DNA of 5,478 nt, taken from assembly GCA_023459755.1 (NCBI GenBank), contig JAEWSS010000153.1, forward strand, positions 1-5,478. The letters run 5' to 3'. This DNA comes from Verrucomicrobiota bacterium. GTDB taxonomy: Bacteria; Verrucomicrobiota; Lentisphaeria; Victivallales; Victivallaceae. A model generated the notes under the pieces. The model was given only the letters and a program-made list of their open reading frames with translations, did not search any database and was not told the origin of the DNA. The position numbers and the translations under genes are program-made. Below, piece by piece: positions 1 through 5,478 of this stretch. Position 1 is the first letter of the stretch, and the number at the start of each line of letters is the position of its first letter.

Positions 1-46
1 CCACAGTTCCCGAGGTTTGATTCCCTTCCTCTCAAATCCCTGTCCG

Positions 47-81
47 GGGGGTCTTCGGTCAAGTCCGAGGCCCCCATTTTT
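47..81 (+). terminator. plus-strand intrinsic terminator for a gene left of the window
   Basis: GGGGG at 47-51 pairs with CCCCC at 71-75. CTTCGG at 53-58 pairs with CCGAGG at 65-70, with one wobble, a single bulged T at 52 and a 6-nt loop (59-64). The stem is followed on the plus strand by ATTTTTATT. This suggests that a plus-strand transcript from outside the window ends here, converging on the minus-strand greA transcript. The stem also pairs on the minus strand but has no T-tract on that side. Confidence 0.7.
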
Positions 82-114
82 ATTGCCTGCGCAGTTGAAA
101 TTGCAATATACCAT

Positions 115-153
115 AAAAAAAACGAGGTCGCGTTCCGATTGGAGCGCGACCTC
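115..153 (-). terminator. intrinsic terminator of the ask-greA transcript
   Basis: Positions 124-136 pair with 141-153, giving a 13-bp stem with one G-T wobble (133/144) and a 4-nt loop (137-140). Read on the minus strand, the stem is followed by one G and then eight T residues (122 down to 115), the classic Rho-independent form. It lies about 63 nt after the greA stop codon (217-219). On the plus strand the stem is followed by TTGAC and six T residues (159-164), so it may also work weakly in that direction. Between the stop codon and this hairpin a minor 5-bp hairpin (177-181 with 188-192) lacks a T-tract. Confidence 0.88.
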
Positions 154-216
154 TTGACTTTTTTCCATACACTGCGCCGGGTATCTCCCCGGACACCGCA
201 TCCGAAACTCTGTTTT

Positions 217-2328
217 TTATGCGTCGAGTTCGGCAATAATCTCCGGCGTCAACGGTTCAATCTTGCGCAAAACCGCCCGTGAACCGTCCGGCAGATCAAG
301 CGTGGCTCCGACCTTATGGCGGTAAATGGCTTCGCCCAGCCGGGTTTTGTACGACAGATAATGTTTGTCCGGATCGCCGTCCCAAGCGCCGAGCAGATGA
401 TGCACGTCGATGGTTCCGTTGGGATATTCAAGCGTCACCGTACAACCGATCGGCGCATGATCGTCGATCACCACGCCGGCCAGATTGATGGTCTGAACCT
501 GCATGAGGATGTGTTCGAGTTCATTTCTGCGCCGGGTAAGGAAGTTGCGGCGTTCCTTGGCCGCGTCGAATTCGGAGTTTTCACGGAAGTCGCCGTGGGC
601 GCGGGCGGTCTTGAGCGCCTCGCGGTTCTTCGGCTGCTCCACGTTGATGATGTTGTCCAGTTCATCCTTGAGACGGCGAACCGAAGCGACAGATGAATAC
701 ATCGGCTCCTGATCCTTCGGTTTCGCGTCCTTGTCGGCGTCTGCGGCCTCCTGCATCATGCGGCTGCCGACGCCGGAAGCGAGGTGCTCCTGAAGATTTT
801 TATCCAGACGGGCGAATTTCACCATCAGACTCTGAAGTTCGCCGGAGTTAAGCACCAGCGCCCCCTTCACGCCTTCAGTGATCTTGCGACTGTCACGGCC
901 GGCGGCGTCAAGCAGATACTCCTGAAAGTCGGCCTTGTCCATCAGCGTGTTCTTAAGTTCACGAACCGCGACCATCCACTCCTTGGGCAGACGCGACTGG
1001 TTCAGCACCTTGACCACATTGACAATGCTGATAAGTCCCAGCAGTTCCTGGGTCGTTTTGGCGCGGTTGCGCCAGATGAACATGAACACGTCGGCATTGG
1101 CCGGACATGAGCGCATGGCCGCGAACAGCGCCTTGCGGTCAATCACCTCGGCCAGCACGGTAATCGCCTTGAGCGGCAGACGCACGCCGAGCGCGGCCAG
1201 ATATTCGTCGCCGGTAAAAAGCCGGAACGCGCTGAACATTTTGGACAGCGTCTTGACGTTGAGTTCTCCGTAAAGACAAAGATCGTCGAGTTTCGCCTCG
1301 GCCGGATTCACCGGCAGGAACGGGCACTTCTGAGCCAGCGGCATAAGCACGTCGCCCAGTTTGTCATGCGGAACCCGATCCCACAACTCGGCGATCGCCG
1401 CGGCAAAGTCCTTGGCCTCCTGAATGATCGACGCGGTGCGCAGACGAACGAAAAATTCATGGTATCCGGCGATATGTTCCGGAATTGCGGCGCATTTCAC
1501 ATCCTCGTTCGCCAGCAGCGTCTTCATTTCCTGAAGACTGCGCGAATTCCATGAACCGCGGGTCCCGCCGACCGCACAGTTCGCACCGGCCGCGGCGTCG
1601 CCGGCGGACTGCCACCACTTTTCAAACTCTTCTTCGGAAAACGCCGCGGGAACCAGCGTGGCCTGCGCGATTTCACGCATCAGATCATCGTCCAGCACCG
1701 CAAACGCCCGGCTCGCAGCAATACTGCGGAATTCCGCACCGCTGCGCGGCCGACGGCGAACCGGGTCGGCCAGCTTCTGCGAGTCGGGAGAAAGCATGAA
1801 CAGCACGCCGTCGCCCAAAAGCGTCGCAACCGACAATGACGACGAAGCCGACGACCCCACCGGCACAAACGCCACCGTCCCCGCCAGCGCGTCCACGTTG
1901 CGCACCGCGCCCCAGCGCTTGGCCGAACGGAGAAACACCAGCGTGTTGGCGTTGATATTCAAAAGATTGCGGAAACGACGCGCCGACTCATGCAGTGAAA
2001 CATTCGCATCGTTTATCCCCAGCGTCCGAACCAGACCCGGCTTGTTCAGATACGGCGGCAGCAGCCGACGGACGGCGCGGTTCATCGCCTTGCGGAACAC
2101 GGCGGAATCCCCGCACTTCAGTTCCAGGGTGCTGACCGTAAAATTGGCCTGCGCGTCGGTGATCGGCTCGTCTTCGTCATCCGGCCACGACTCGAACAGC
2201 ATCCCGAGCAGCTCACGCTGGTCGGCGGGGTTTTCCTGCGCTTTTAACGCATCGTGAAGTTTTTTGAAATTTTCCTCGGTGGCGCCGGCAAGCGCGGCGT
2301 CGAACAACTCATCGATTTTTACACTCAT
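217..2328 (-). CDS. greA: GreA-family transcript cleavage factor with ~540-residue N-terminal extension
   Basis: The C-terminal part is a GreA module that binds the RNA polymerase secondary channel and stimulates cleavage of backtracked transcripts. From about residue 543 it has the N-terminal coiled coil, with the tip motif HGDFRENSEF at 578-587. D580 and E583 match the two acidic tip residues needed for cleavage. An FKBP-like C-terminal domain follows (about 619-697). Ordinary GreA is near 160 residues; this protein is 703. Residues 1-540 are mostly helical-looking and have no domain I can name with certainty. They include a Ser-rich stretch (159-166) and a KWWQSA motif (237-242). As I recall, chlamydial GreA has a similar size, a comparable WWQ motif and a similar 'FVF...MLSP' stretch, matching residues 131-181 here. 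The ATG start has AGGA at 2338-2341, 9 nt upstream. The gene lies 26 bp after the aspartate kinase and is followed by a strong terminator. The GreA assignment is firm; the role of the extension is unknown. Confidence 0.88.
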   Translation of the reverse strand: MSVKIDELFDAALAGATEENFKKLHDALKAQENPADQRELLGMLFESWPDDEDEPITDAQANFTVSTLELKCGDSAVFRKAMNRAVRRLLPPYLNKPGLVRTLGINDANVSLHESARRFRNLLNINANTLVFLRSAKRWGAVRNVDALAGTVAFVPVGSSASSSLSVATLLGDGVLFMLSPDSQKLADPVRRRPRSGAEFRSIAASRAFAVLDDDLMREIAQATLVPAAFSEEEFEKWWQSAGDAAAGANCAVGGTRGSWNSRSLQEMKTLLANEDVKCAAIPEHIAGYHEFFVRLRTASIIQEAKDFAAAIAELWDRVPHDKLGDVLMPLAQKCPFLPVNPAEAKLDDLCLYGELNVKTLSKMFSAFRLFTGDEYLAALGVRLPLKAITVLAEVIDRKALFAAMRSCPANADVFMFIWRNRAKTTQELLGLISIVNVVKVLNQSRLPKEWMVAVRELKNTLMDKADFQEYLLDAAGRDSRKITEGVKGALVLNSGELQSLMVKFARLDKNLQEHLASGVGSRMMQEAADADKDAKPKDQEPMYSSVASVRRLKDELDNIINVEQPKNREALKTARAHGDFRENSEFDAAKERRNFLTRRRNELEHILMQVQTINLAGVVIDDHAPIGCTVTLEYPNGTIDVHHLLGAWDGDPDKHYLSYKTRLGEAIYRHKVGATLDLPDGSRAVLRKIEPLTPEIIAELDA

Positions 2329-2354
2329 AAAACAGAATCCTAAAAAAGGTTTGA

Positions 2355-3761
2355 CTATTCTTTTTCAACCAGTTCACGATGCAGAGCCACCTGCGCGGCT
2401 TTGAAGTCGTCACGCGAAACAATGAACTGCATATTTACCTGACGCATGCACTGATCCAGTGCAAGAATGTTTATCTTTGCGTCGGCCAGCGCCTTCGCCG
2501 CCCGCGACAGAAAGCCCGGAATTTTCATATTGGAGCCGATCACCGCGATAATCGCCACATCAACCGTGCGGATCGCCGCCTCCGGGAAACGCTGGGCAAG
2601 CTCGGCCAGACAGTCGTCCAGCGCCTTGCTCCGCTCCGACACATAATGCGTTATGGTGTTCGCGTTGGTGTTCTTTGCAATATAACTGATCTTATGCGAG
2701 TGAAAGCTCTCCATAATCCGGTAGTCGTAGCCGGGTTCGCCGACCATGTTCGGATCATGAACCTCCACCGCCACCACGTCATTGCGGCCGCAGATCATAT
2801 CAACCCGCGGAACCGGAGAAACGTAGTCGTTGCTGATCAGCGTTCCGGGGCTGTCCGGATCGAACGCATTGGCCACCCGGATCGGAATGTTCCGCTGTTC
2901 CATTTCCTTGGAGGCCTTCGAGTGAATCGCCTCCATCGCCATGTCGGAAAGCTGGTCGGCTATATCGAAATTGGTATGACCGATGGTGCGGACATGATCG
3001 ACGCCCATAAGTTTCGGATCGCCGGTGGAAAGATGGAATTCCTTATGTATGATGCCCTCGCGCGCCCCGGTGACTACGGCGATCTTGCTGAAAGTGATCT
3101 CGCTGTACCCGCGGTCGAACCGCCCCATGATGCCGCCGGCGCACTTGACATAGCCGGTGACGATCGGCATCGCGGCGGCGAAGTCGATGCCGGACAGATG
3201 CTTGGCAATGGTGTCCTCCATCGGCAGCGAAGTGGTTTCCATCCAGCCGGAAAGATCGACCAGGACGGCGTTGACGCCGTGTTTCCGGAGTATCTCCACC
3301 GAGTTGAAGGCGCTGTGCGCCTCGCCTACCGCGCTGAGAAATTCGCGCATGGCCGGCAGATAATTTTTGGGCGAAAAGTGACCGAAAGACCGAACCCGCT
3401 TCATATCGCGCAGACAAATTTTGATGCCGTCCATCCGCTCGTTCACAAAAGCGTCGGCCGCGGCCTGGTCCAGACCGATCGGCTCGAAGGAGCGGTTGAG
3501 TTCGATCATGAACTTCCGGGTCTCCTCCAGTTTCTGCTCCCAGCGCGGATCGTCGGCGGCGAAGCAGCCGTAGATGCCGGGATCGCCGGTCTTTTTATTC
3601 TCGAGAAGCATATTGGTGACGCCGCCGTACGCGGAGACCACAAAAATCCGGTTGTAGAGTTCCGCGCCGCTGCGGCGACCGATGATGACGTTGTCCATCA
3701 CTTCCCCGAAGCGTGTCATCGAGGTCCCGCCGATTTTCTCAACGGTGTGCATGCCTGCCAT
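2355..3761 (-). CDS. ask: aspartate kinase, ectoine-cluster (Ask_Ect)-like type
   Basis: This cytoplasmic enzyme phosphorylates L-aspartate with ATP, the first step of the aspartate family (lysine, threonine, methionine, diaminopimelate). It has 468 residues, a normal length for a monofunctional kinase. The N-terminal amino-acid kinase domain shows EKIGGTSM at 8-15 (usual form KFGGTS), VVSAYGG at 41-47, and RFDRGYSEITFS at 214-225 in place of the usual GRGGSD-type segment. It also shows EFHLSTGDPKLMG at 241-253 and DIADQLSDMAMEAIHSKA at 266-283. The start HTVEKIGGTSM and the SEITFS and HLSxxDPKL segments resemble the aspartate kinases found in ectoine gene clusters; this is from memory of the family. 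Two ACT-type regulatory domains follow (about 325-390 and 400-465), the second containing VIGSNMKIPGFLSRAAKAL. The ATG is preceded by AAAGGA at 3773-3778, 11 nt away; a second in-frame ATG at codon 4 is possible. No ectoine genes are present. It lies 69 bp after hom and 26 bp before greA. Confidence 0.95.
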   Translation of the reverse strand: MAGMHTVEKIGGTSMTRFGEVMDNVIIGRRSGAELYNRIFVVSAYGGVTNMLLENKKTGDPGIYGCFAADDPRWEQKLEETRKFMIELNRSFEPIGLDQAAADAFVNERMDGIKICLRDMKRVRSFGHFSPKNYLPAMREFLSAVGEAHSAFNSVEILRKHGVNAVLVDLSGWMETTSLPMEDTIAKHLSGIDFAAAMPIVTGYVKCAGGIMGRFDRGYSEITFSKIAVVTGAREGIIHKEFHLSTGDPKLMGVDHVRTIGHTNFDIADQLSDMAMEAIHSKASKEMEQRNIPIRVANAFDPDSPGTLISNDYVSPVPRVDMICGRNDVVAVEVHDPNMVGEPGYDYRIMESFHSHKISYIAKNTNANTITHYVSERSKALDDCLAELAQRFPEAAIRTVDVAIIAVIGSNMKIPGFLSRAAKALADAKINILALDQCMRQVNMQFIVSRDDFKAAQVALHRELVEKE

Positions 3762-3787
3762 TGTATTCTCTGTCCTTTCGATTCGTC

Positions 3788-3816
3788 AAAAAAACCGCTT
3801 ACCAGAAGTAAGCGGT
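3788..3816 (-). terminator. intrinsic terminator or attenuator between hom and aspartate kinase
   Basis: ACCGCTTAC at 3794-3802 pairs perfectly with GTAAGCGGT at 3808-3816 around a 5-nt loop. On the minus strand the 9-bp stem runs straight into six T residues (3793 to 3788), with a seventh T in the stem base. It starts 14 nt after the hom stop codon, so it would end the hom transcript. The aspartate kinase start codon is only 26 nt beyond the T-tract, which leaves little room for a separate promoter. Partial read-through or regulated attenuation is therefore possible; that reading is inference. Confidence 0.82.
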
Positions 3817-3830
3817 CGGCTTTTCATATA

Positions 3831-5126
3831 CTAAATGTCCTCGATACGGAAGCGTTTTACGCTGCCGATAACACTTGGAAGTTTTTCGATGTCGCGGATT
3901 GCCTGCTCGATCCCGGCTTCCTTGGTGGCATGGGTGAGAATCAGCAGCGGAACACTGCCGTCGGGACTGACCGTCTCGCGCTGAACCACGCTGGAAAGGC
4001 TGATGTCGTAGTGGCTGAGCACGTTGGTGATCGCCGCCAGCACGCCGGACTCGTCGCGCACCGCGAGCCGCAGATAGTAGCGGCTGACGATTTCGGACAT
4101 CGGGCAAAGCGCGTGATACTGCCGTCCGGCGCGGAATGCCGGAACCCGGCCGACGGAGCCGGAAACAATGTTGCGCGCCACATCGACAATGTCCGCCACC
4201 ACCGCCGAAGCGGTGGCGCTGCGGCCGGCGCCGCGACCGTAAAACAGGGTGTCGCCCACGGTGTCGCCGGTGATTGAAACGCCGTTGAACACTCCGGAGA
4301 TATTGCCGAGCAGCGCGCTTTTGGGAATAAGAGTGGGATGCACGCGCAGTTGAACATCGCCATTGATCTGTTTGATGATCGCCAGAAGTTTGATCCGGTA
4401 GCCGAGTTCGTCGGCATAAGCGAGGTCGAGCTGGGAAACGTCGCGGATGCCTTCAACGTGGATCGGCTCCATGCCGAACCATTCGCCGTAGGCCAGCGCG
4501 GCGAGAATCGTCGCTTTATGGGCGGTGTCAAAGCCGTCCACATCCAGCGACGGCTCCTGTTCGGCGTAACCGAGCTTCTGAGCGTCGGCCAGAATGGGGG
4601 CGAAGTCGGCGCCCTCGGCCTCCATGCGGGTGAGGATATAGTTGCAGGTCCCGTTAAGGATGCCGTAGATGCGTTCGATGCGGTTGGCGGCCAGCCCCTC
4701 GCGCAGGGCTTTGATCACCGGGATGCCGCCGCCGACGCTGGCCTCGTACCAGACATCCACGCCGTTCTTCGCGGCGGCTTCGAATATTTCGCCGCCGAAC
4801 TCGGCCAGCAGCGCTTTGTTGGCGGTGACCACATGTTTGCCTTTGGCGATGGCCTTGAGAATCATTTTCCTGGCAACGGTTTTGCCGCCGATGAGTTCAA
4901 CCACAACGTCAACTTCGTCGATCAGTTTGTCGGCGTCGGTAGTGAGCAGCGATGCGGGCACGTCCACGCCGCGGTCGGTGGTGATGTCCAGATCCGCGAT
5001 GCGTGTCAGCTCGACTGTCACACCGGTTCTTGAAGCGATGATGTCTCCGTTTTTGAGCAGAGTGTTCGCCACTCCGGCGCCCACCGTTCCGAACCCGATA
5101 ATACCGACTTTTACTTTTTCCGCCAC
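3831..5126 (-). CDS. hom: homoserine dehydrogenase with C-terminal ACT domain
   Basis: This cytoplasmic enzyme reduces aspartate-4-semialdehyde to homoserine with NAD(P)H, the branch point to threonine and methionine. It has 431 residues, typical of the Bacillus-type monofunctional enzyme. The Rossmann nucleotide-binding motif GFGTVG is at 11-16. TANKALLA is at 101-108, with the conserved lysine K104. EASVGGGIPVI (128-138) and GILNGTCNYILTRM (155-168) follow. The catalytic region LGYAEQEPSLDVDGFDTAHK (185-204) carries E189, D200 and K204, matching the family's catalytic Glu, Asp and Lys. GRGAG is at 298-302. An ACT domain occupies about 348-425 (RYYLRLAVRDESGVLAAIT), which in this family senses an end product, usually threonine. 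The start is GTG: an in-frame TGA at 5136-5138 rules out a longer protein, and GAGG sits 7 nt upstream. The reading frame is intact with all key residues present. The gene is divergent from the plus-strand gene at 5294. Confidence 0.97.
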   Translation of the reverse strand: MAEKVKVGIIGFGTVGAGVANTLLKNGDIIASRTGVTVELTRIADLDITTDRGVDVPASLLTTDADKLIDEVDVVVELIGGKTVARKMILKAIAKGKHVVTANKALLAEFGGEIFEAAAKNGVDVWYEASVGGGIPVIKALREGLAANRIERIYGILNGTCNYILTRMEAEGADFAPILADAQKLGYAEQEPSLDVDGFDTAHKATILAALAYGEWFGMEPIHVEGIRDVSQLDLAYADELGYRIKLLAIIKQINGDVQLRVHPTLIPKSALLGNISGVFNGVSITGDTVGDTLFYGRGAGRSATASAVVADIVDVARNIVSGSVGRVPAFRAGRQYHALCPMSEIVSRYYLRLAVRDESGVLAAITNVLSHYDISLSSVVQRETVSPDGSVPLLILTHATKEAGIEQAIRDIEKLPSVIGSVKRFRIEDI

Positions 5127-5133
5127 AACCTTA

Positions 5134-5137
5134 CCTC
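5134..5137 (-). promoter_or_regulatory. ribosome binding site of hom, supports the GTG start
   Basis: On the minus strand GAGG lies 7 nt before GTG at 5126-5124, with a second purine-rich AAGG at 5129-5132 close behind. The upstream ATG at 5145 and GTG at 5139 are out of frame, and TGA at 5138-5136 closes the hom frame. GTG 5126 is thus the earliest possible start, and it leads directly into the Rossmann strand (VKVGIIGFGTVG). Confidence 0.8.
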
Positions 5138-5144
5138 ACGACCA

Positions 5145-5228
5145 TATATTGATTTTCAATGAAATTACCGTCCAGTTTGATTAATATATACCCGCTTGTG
5201 CTTTTTTTAAAGTCCGTATATTGATTTT
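5145..5228. repeat. 12-bp direct repeat pair in the divergent intergenic region
   Basis: TATATTGATTTT occurs at 5145-5156 and again at 5217-5228 in the same orientation, 72 bp apart. After it, the copies continue as CAATG and TAAATG. The left copy lies in the hom leader and runs into a perfect 11-bp palindrome, TTTCAATGAAA (5154-5164). The right copy overlaps the candidate -35 of the plus-strand gene. It could be a pair of regulator sites, or coincidence in AT-rich DNA. Confidence 0.5.
5183..5211 (-). promoter_or_regulatory. candidate sigma-70-type promoter of hom
   Basis: Read on the minus strand, TTTAAA (5211-5206) is followed after 17 nt by TATATT (5188-5183). Each is a 4- to 5-of-6 match to the -35 and -10 consensus. 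Transcription would begin near 5176, giving a leader of about 50 nt with no riboswitch or leader peptide that I can see. The region is AT-rich, so chance matches are likely and the call is weak. Confidence 0.3.
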
Positions 5229-5248
5229 TAAATGTTTAAAGCTATTTT
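5221..5248 (+). promoter_or_regulatory. candidate promoter of the plus-strand partial gene
   Basis: TTGATT (5221-5226) and TATTTT (5243-5248) are separated by 16 nt. Each matches four of six consensus bases. Transcription would start near 5255, leaving about 40 nt before ATG 5294. The -35 element lies inside the right copy of the 12-bp direct repeat. AT-rich composition makes this a weak call. Confidence 0.3.
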
Positions 5249-5278
5249 GTCTGTTGGCGCAAAAAACATCATTATGAT

Positions 5279-5284
5279 AAGGAG
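5279..5284 (+). promoter_or_regulatory. strong ribosome binding site of the plus-strand partial gene
   Basis: AAGGAG lies 9 nt before ATG 5294. It is the best Shine-Dalgarno match in the window and is the main reason for accepting the partial plus-strand gene and its start. Confidence 0.75.
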
Positions 5285-5293
5285 ACCGTTATT

Positions 5294-5478
5294 ATGCACG
5301 ACGAACTTTTTTTGAATACCATGCAAAGTTTCGATTTTGATACTGAAATTGAGAAGTCAAAAGCGGAAAAATCAGCCGCGGCGCCGGAAAACTATGTCGC
5401 CGTTCCGGTTGCTCCGGGTGAAAGCGTCGCCTCGGCCGCGCTTGACCTGACGTCCGGCTCCTACAACCGGCTCTCGGC
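5294..5478 (+). CDS. N-terminus of an unidentified protein, cut by the window edge
   Basis: An open frame starts at ATG 5294 and continues without a stop through the last base, giving 61 complete codons. The start is well supported by AAGGAG at 5279-5284, 9 nt upstream. The visible protein begins MHDELFLNTMQSFDFDTE. It continues with a short charged stretch (about residues 18-27, rich in Glu and Lys), an Ala-rich segment (28-30), and then Val/Ala/Pro-rich sequence with VAVPVAPGESVASAAL at 36-51. There is no signal peptide, membrane segment or motif I recognise. The opening looks like a flexible acidic tail before a folded domain that lies outside the window. It is transcribed divergently from hom across a 167-bp AT-rich gap. 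I assign no function. Coding is likely because of the strong ribosome binding site, the change from AT-rich intergenic to GC-rich sequence, and G/C at many third positions from codon 27 on. Confidence 0.65.
   Translation, partial: MHDELFLNTMQSFDFDTEIEKSKAEKSAAAPENYVAVPVAPGESVASAALDLTSGSYNRLS

Noticed and set aside
3..20. Possible 3' end of a plus-strand gene: the frame reading TVPEV then TGA at 18-20, 26 bp before the plus-strand terminator.
   Set aside because: Five codons are too few to support a coding call; the other two plus-strand frames are also open here. The terminator makes a left-hand gene likely but does not fix its frame or stop.
10..40. A T-arm-like stretch (GGTTTGATTCC) suggesting the 3' end of a tRNA.
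   Set aside because: The invariant C of the T-loop is a T, the T-stem does not pair properly, and there is no CCA or acceptor stem that could be matched within the window.
177..192. A small 5-bp hairpin in the greA 3' untranslated region.
   Set aside because: The stem is short and has no T-tract. The much stronger terminator at 115-153 explains transcript ending.
1658..2257. A 199-codon plus-strand frame opposite the N-terminal extension of greA.
   Set aside because: Ser/Arg-rich shadow translation with no motif. The minus-strand frame is continuous and ends in a clear GreA domain.
4199..4216. A 7-bp GC-rich hairpin (4199-4205 with 4210-4216).
   Set aside because: It lies inside the hom coding region, has no T-tract on either side, and is explained by repeated GC-rich alanine, threonine and valine codons.
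2379..4277. A 632-codon open frame on the plus strand, opposite the aspartate kinase and hom.
   Set aside because: It is antisense to two well-recognised enzymes, crosses their intergenic gap and its terminator, and its translation has the His/Asp/Arg-rich look of an antisense shadow. GC-rich coding strands often leave the opposite frame open.
4338..5184. Plus-strand open frames of 231 and 171 codons opposite hom.
   Set aside because: Both are antisense to intact homoserine dehydrogenase and overlap each other in different frames. Their translations show no motifs and have biased composition.

Overview
The window looks like part of a bacterial chromosome with GC-rich coding sequence and short, AT-rich intergenic gaps. 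Three complete genes lie head to tail on the minus strand. In transcription order they are homoserine dehydrogenase (hom, 5126 to 3831), an aspartate kinase related to the ectoine-cluster type (3761 to 2355), and a 703-residue GreA-family transcript cleavage factor with a very long N-terminal extension (2328 to 217). A fourth gene begins on the plus strand at 5294 and runs off the right edge; I do not recognise it.

Organism: chlamydial GreA is known to be a protein of about 700 residues with a long extra N-terminal region. The GreA here has the same size and layout, so I infer a member of the Planctomycetes-Verrucomicrobia-Chlamydiae (PVC) superphylum. A free-living or gut lineage such as Lentisphaerota or Kiritimatiellota would fit, but this is not proven. 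There is no sign of phage, transposon, CRISPR or horizontally acquired DNA.

Layout: positions 1-216 are non-coding. They hold a plus-strand terminator-like hairpin (47-81), for a gene lying to the left of the window, and a strong terminator (115-153) that ends the minus-strand transcript. The aspartate kinase and greA are 26 bp apart and are probably co-transcribed. Between hom and the aspartate kinase is a 69-bp gap holding an intrinsic-terminator hairpin whose T-tract ends 26 bp before the kinase start codon. The 167-bp divergent gap at 5127-5293 carries weak candidate promoters for both directions, a 12-bp direct repeat and a small palindrome.

Function: aspartate kinase makes aspartyl phosphate. 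After aspartate-semialdehyde dehydrogenase (not in the window), homoserine dehydrogenase commits the flux to threonine and methionine. Both enzymes carry C-terminal ACT domains, as expected for amino-acid feedback control. GreA rescues backtracked RNA polymerase and has no obvious link to the pathway beyond position. I see no clearly new system. The most interesting points are the GreA fusion architecture, the ectoine-type kinase beside hom, and the possible attenuation arrangement between hom and the kinase.
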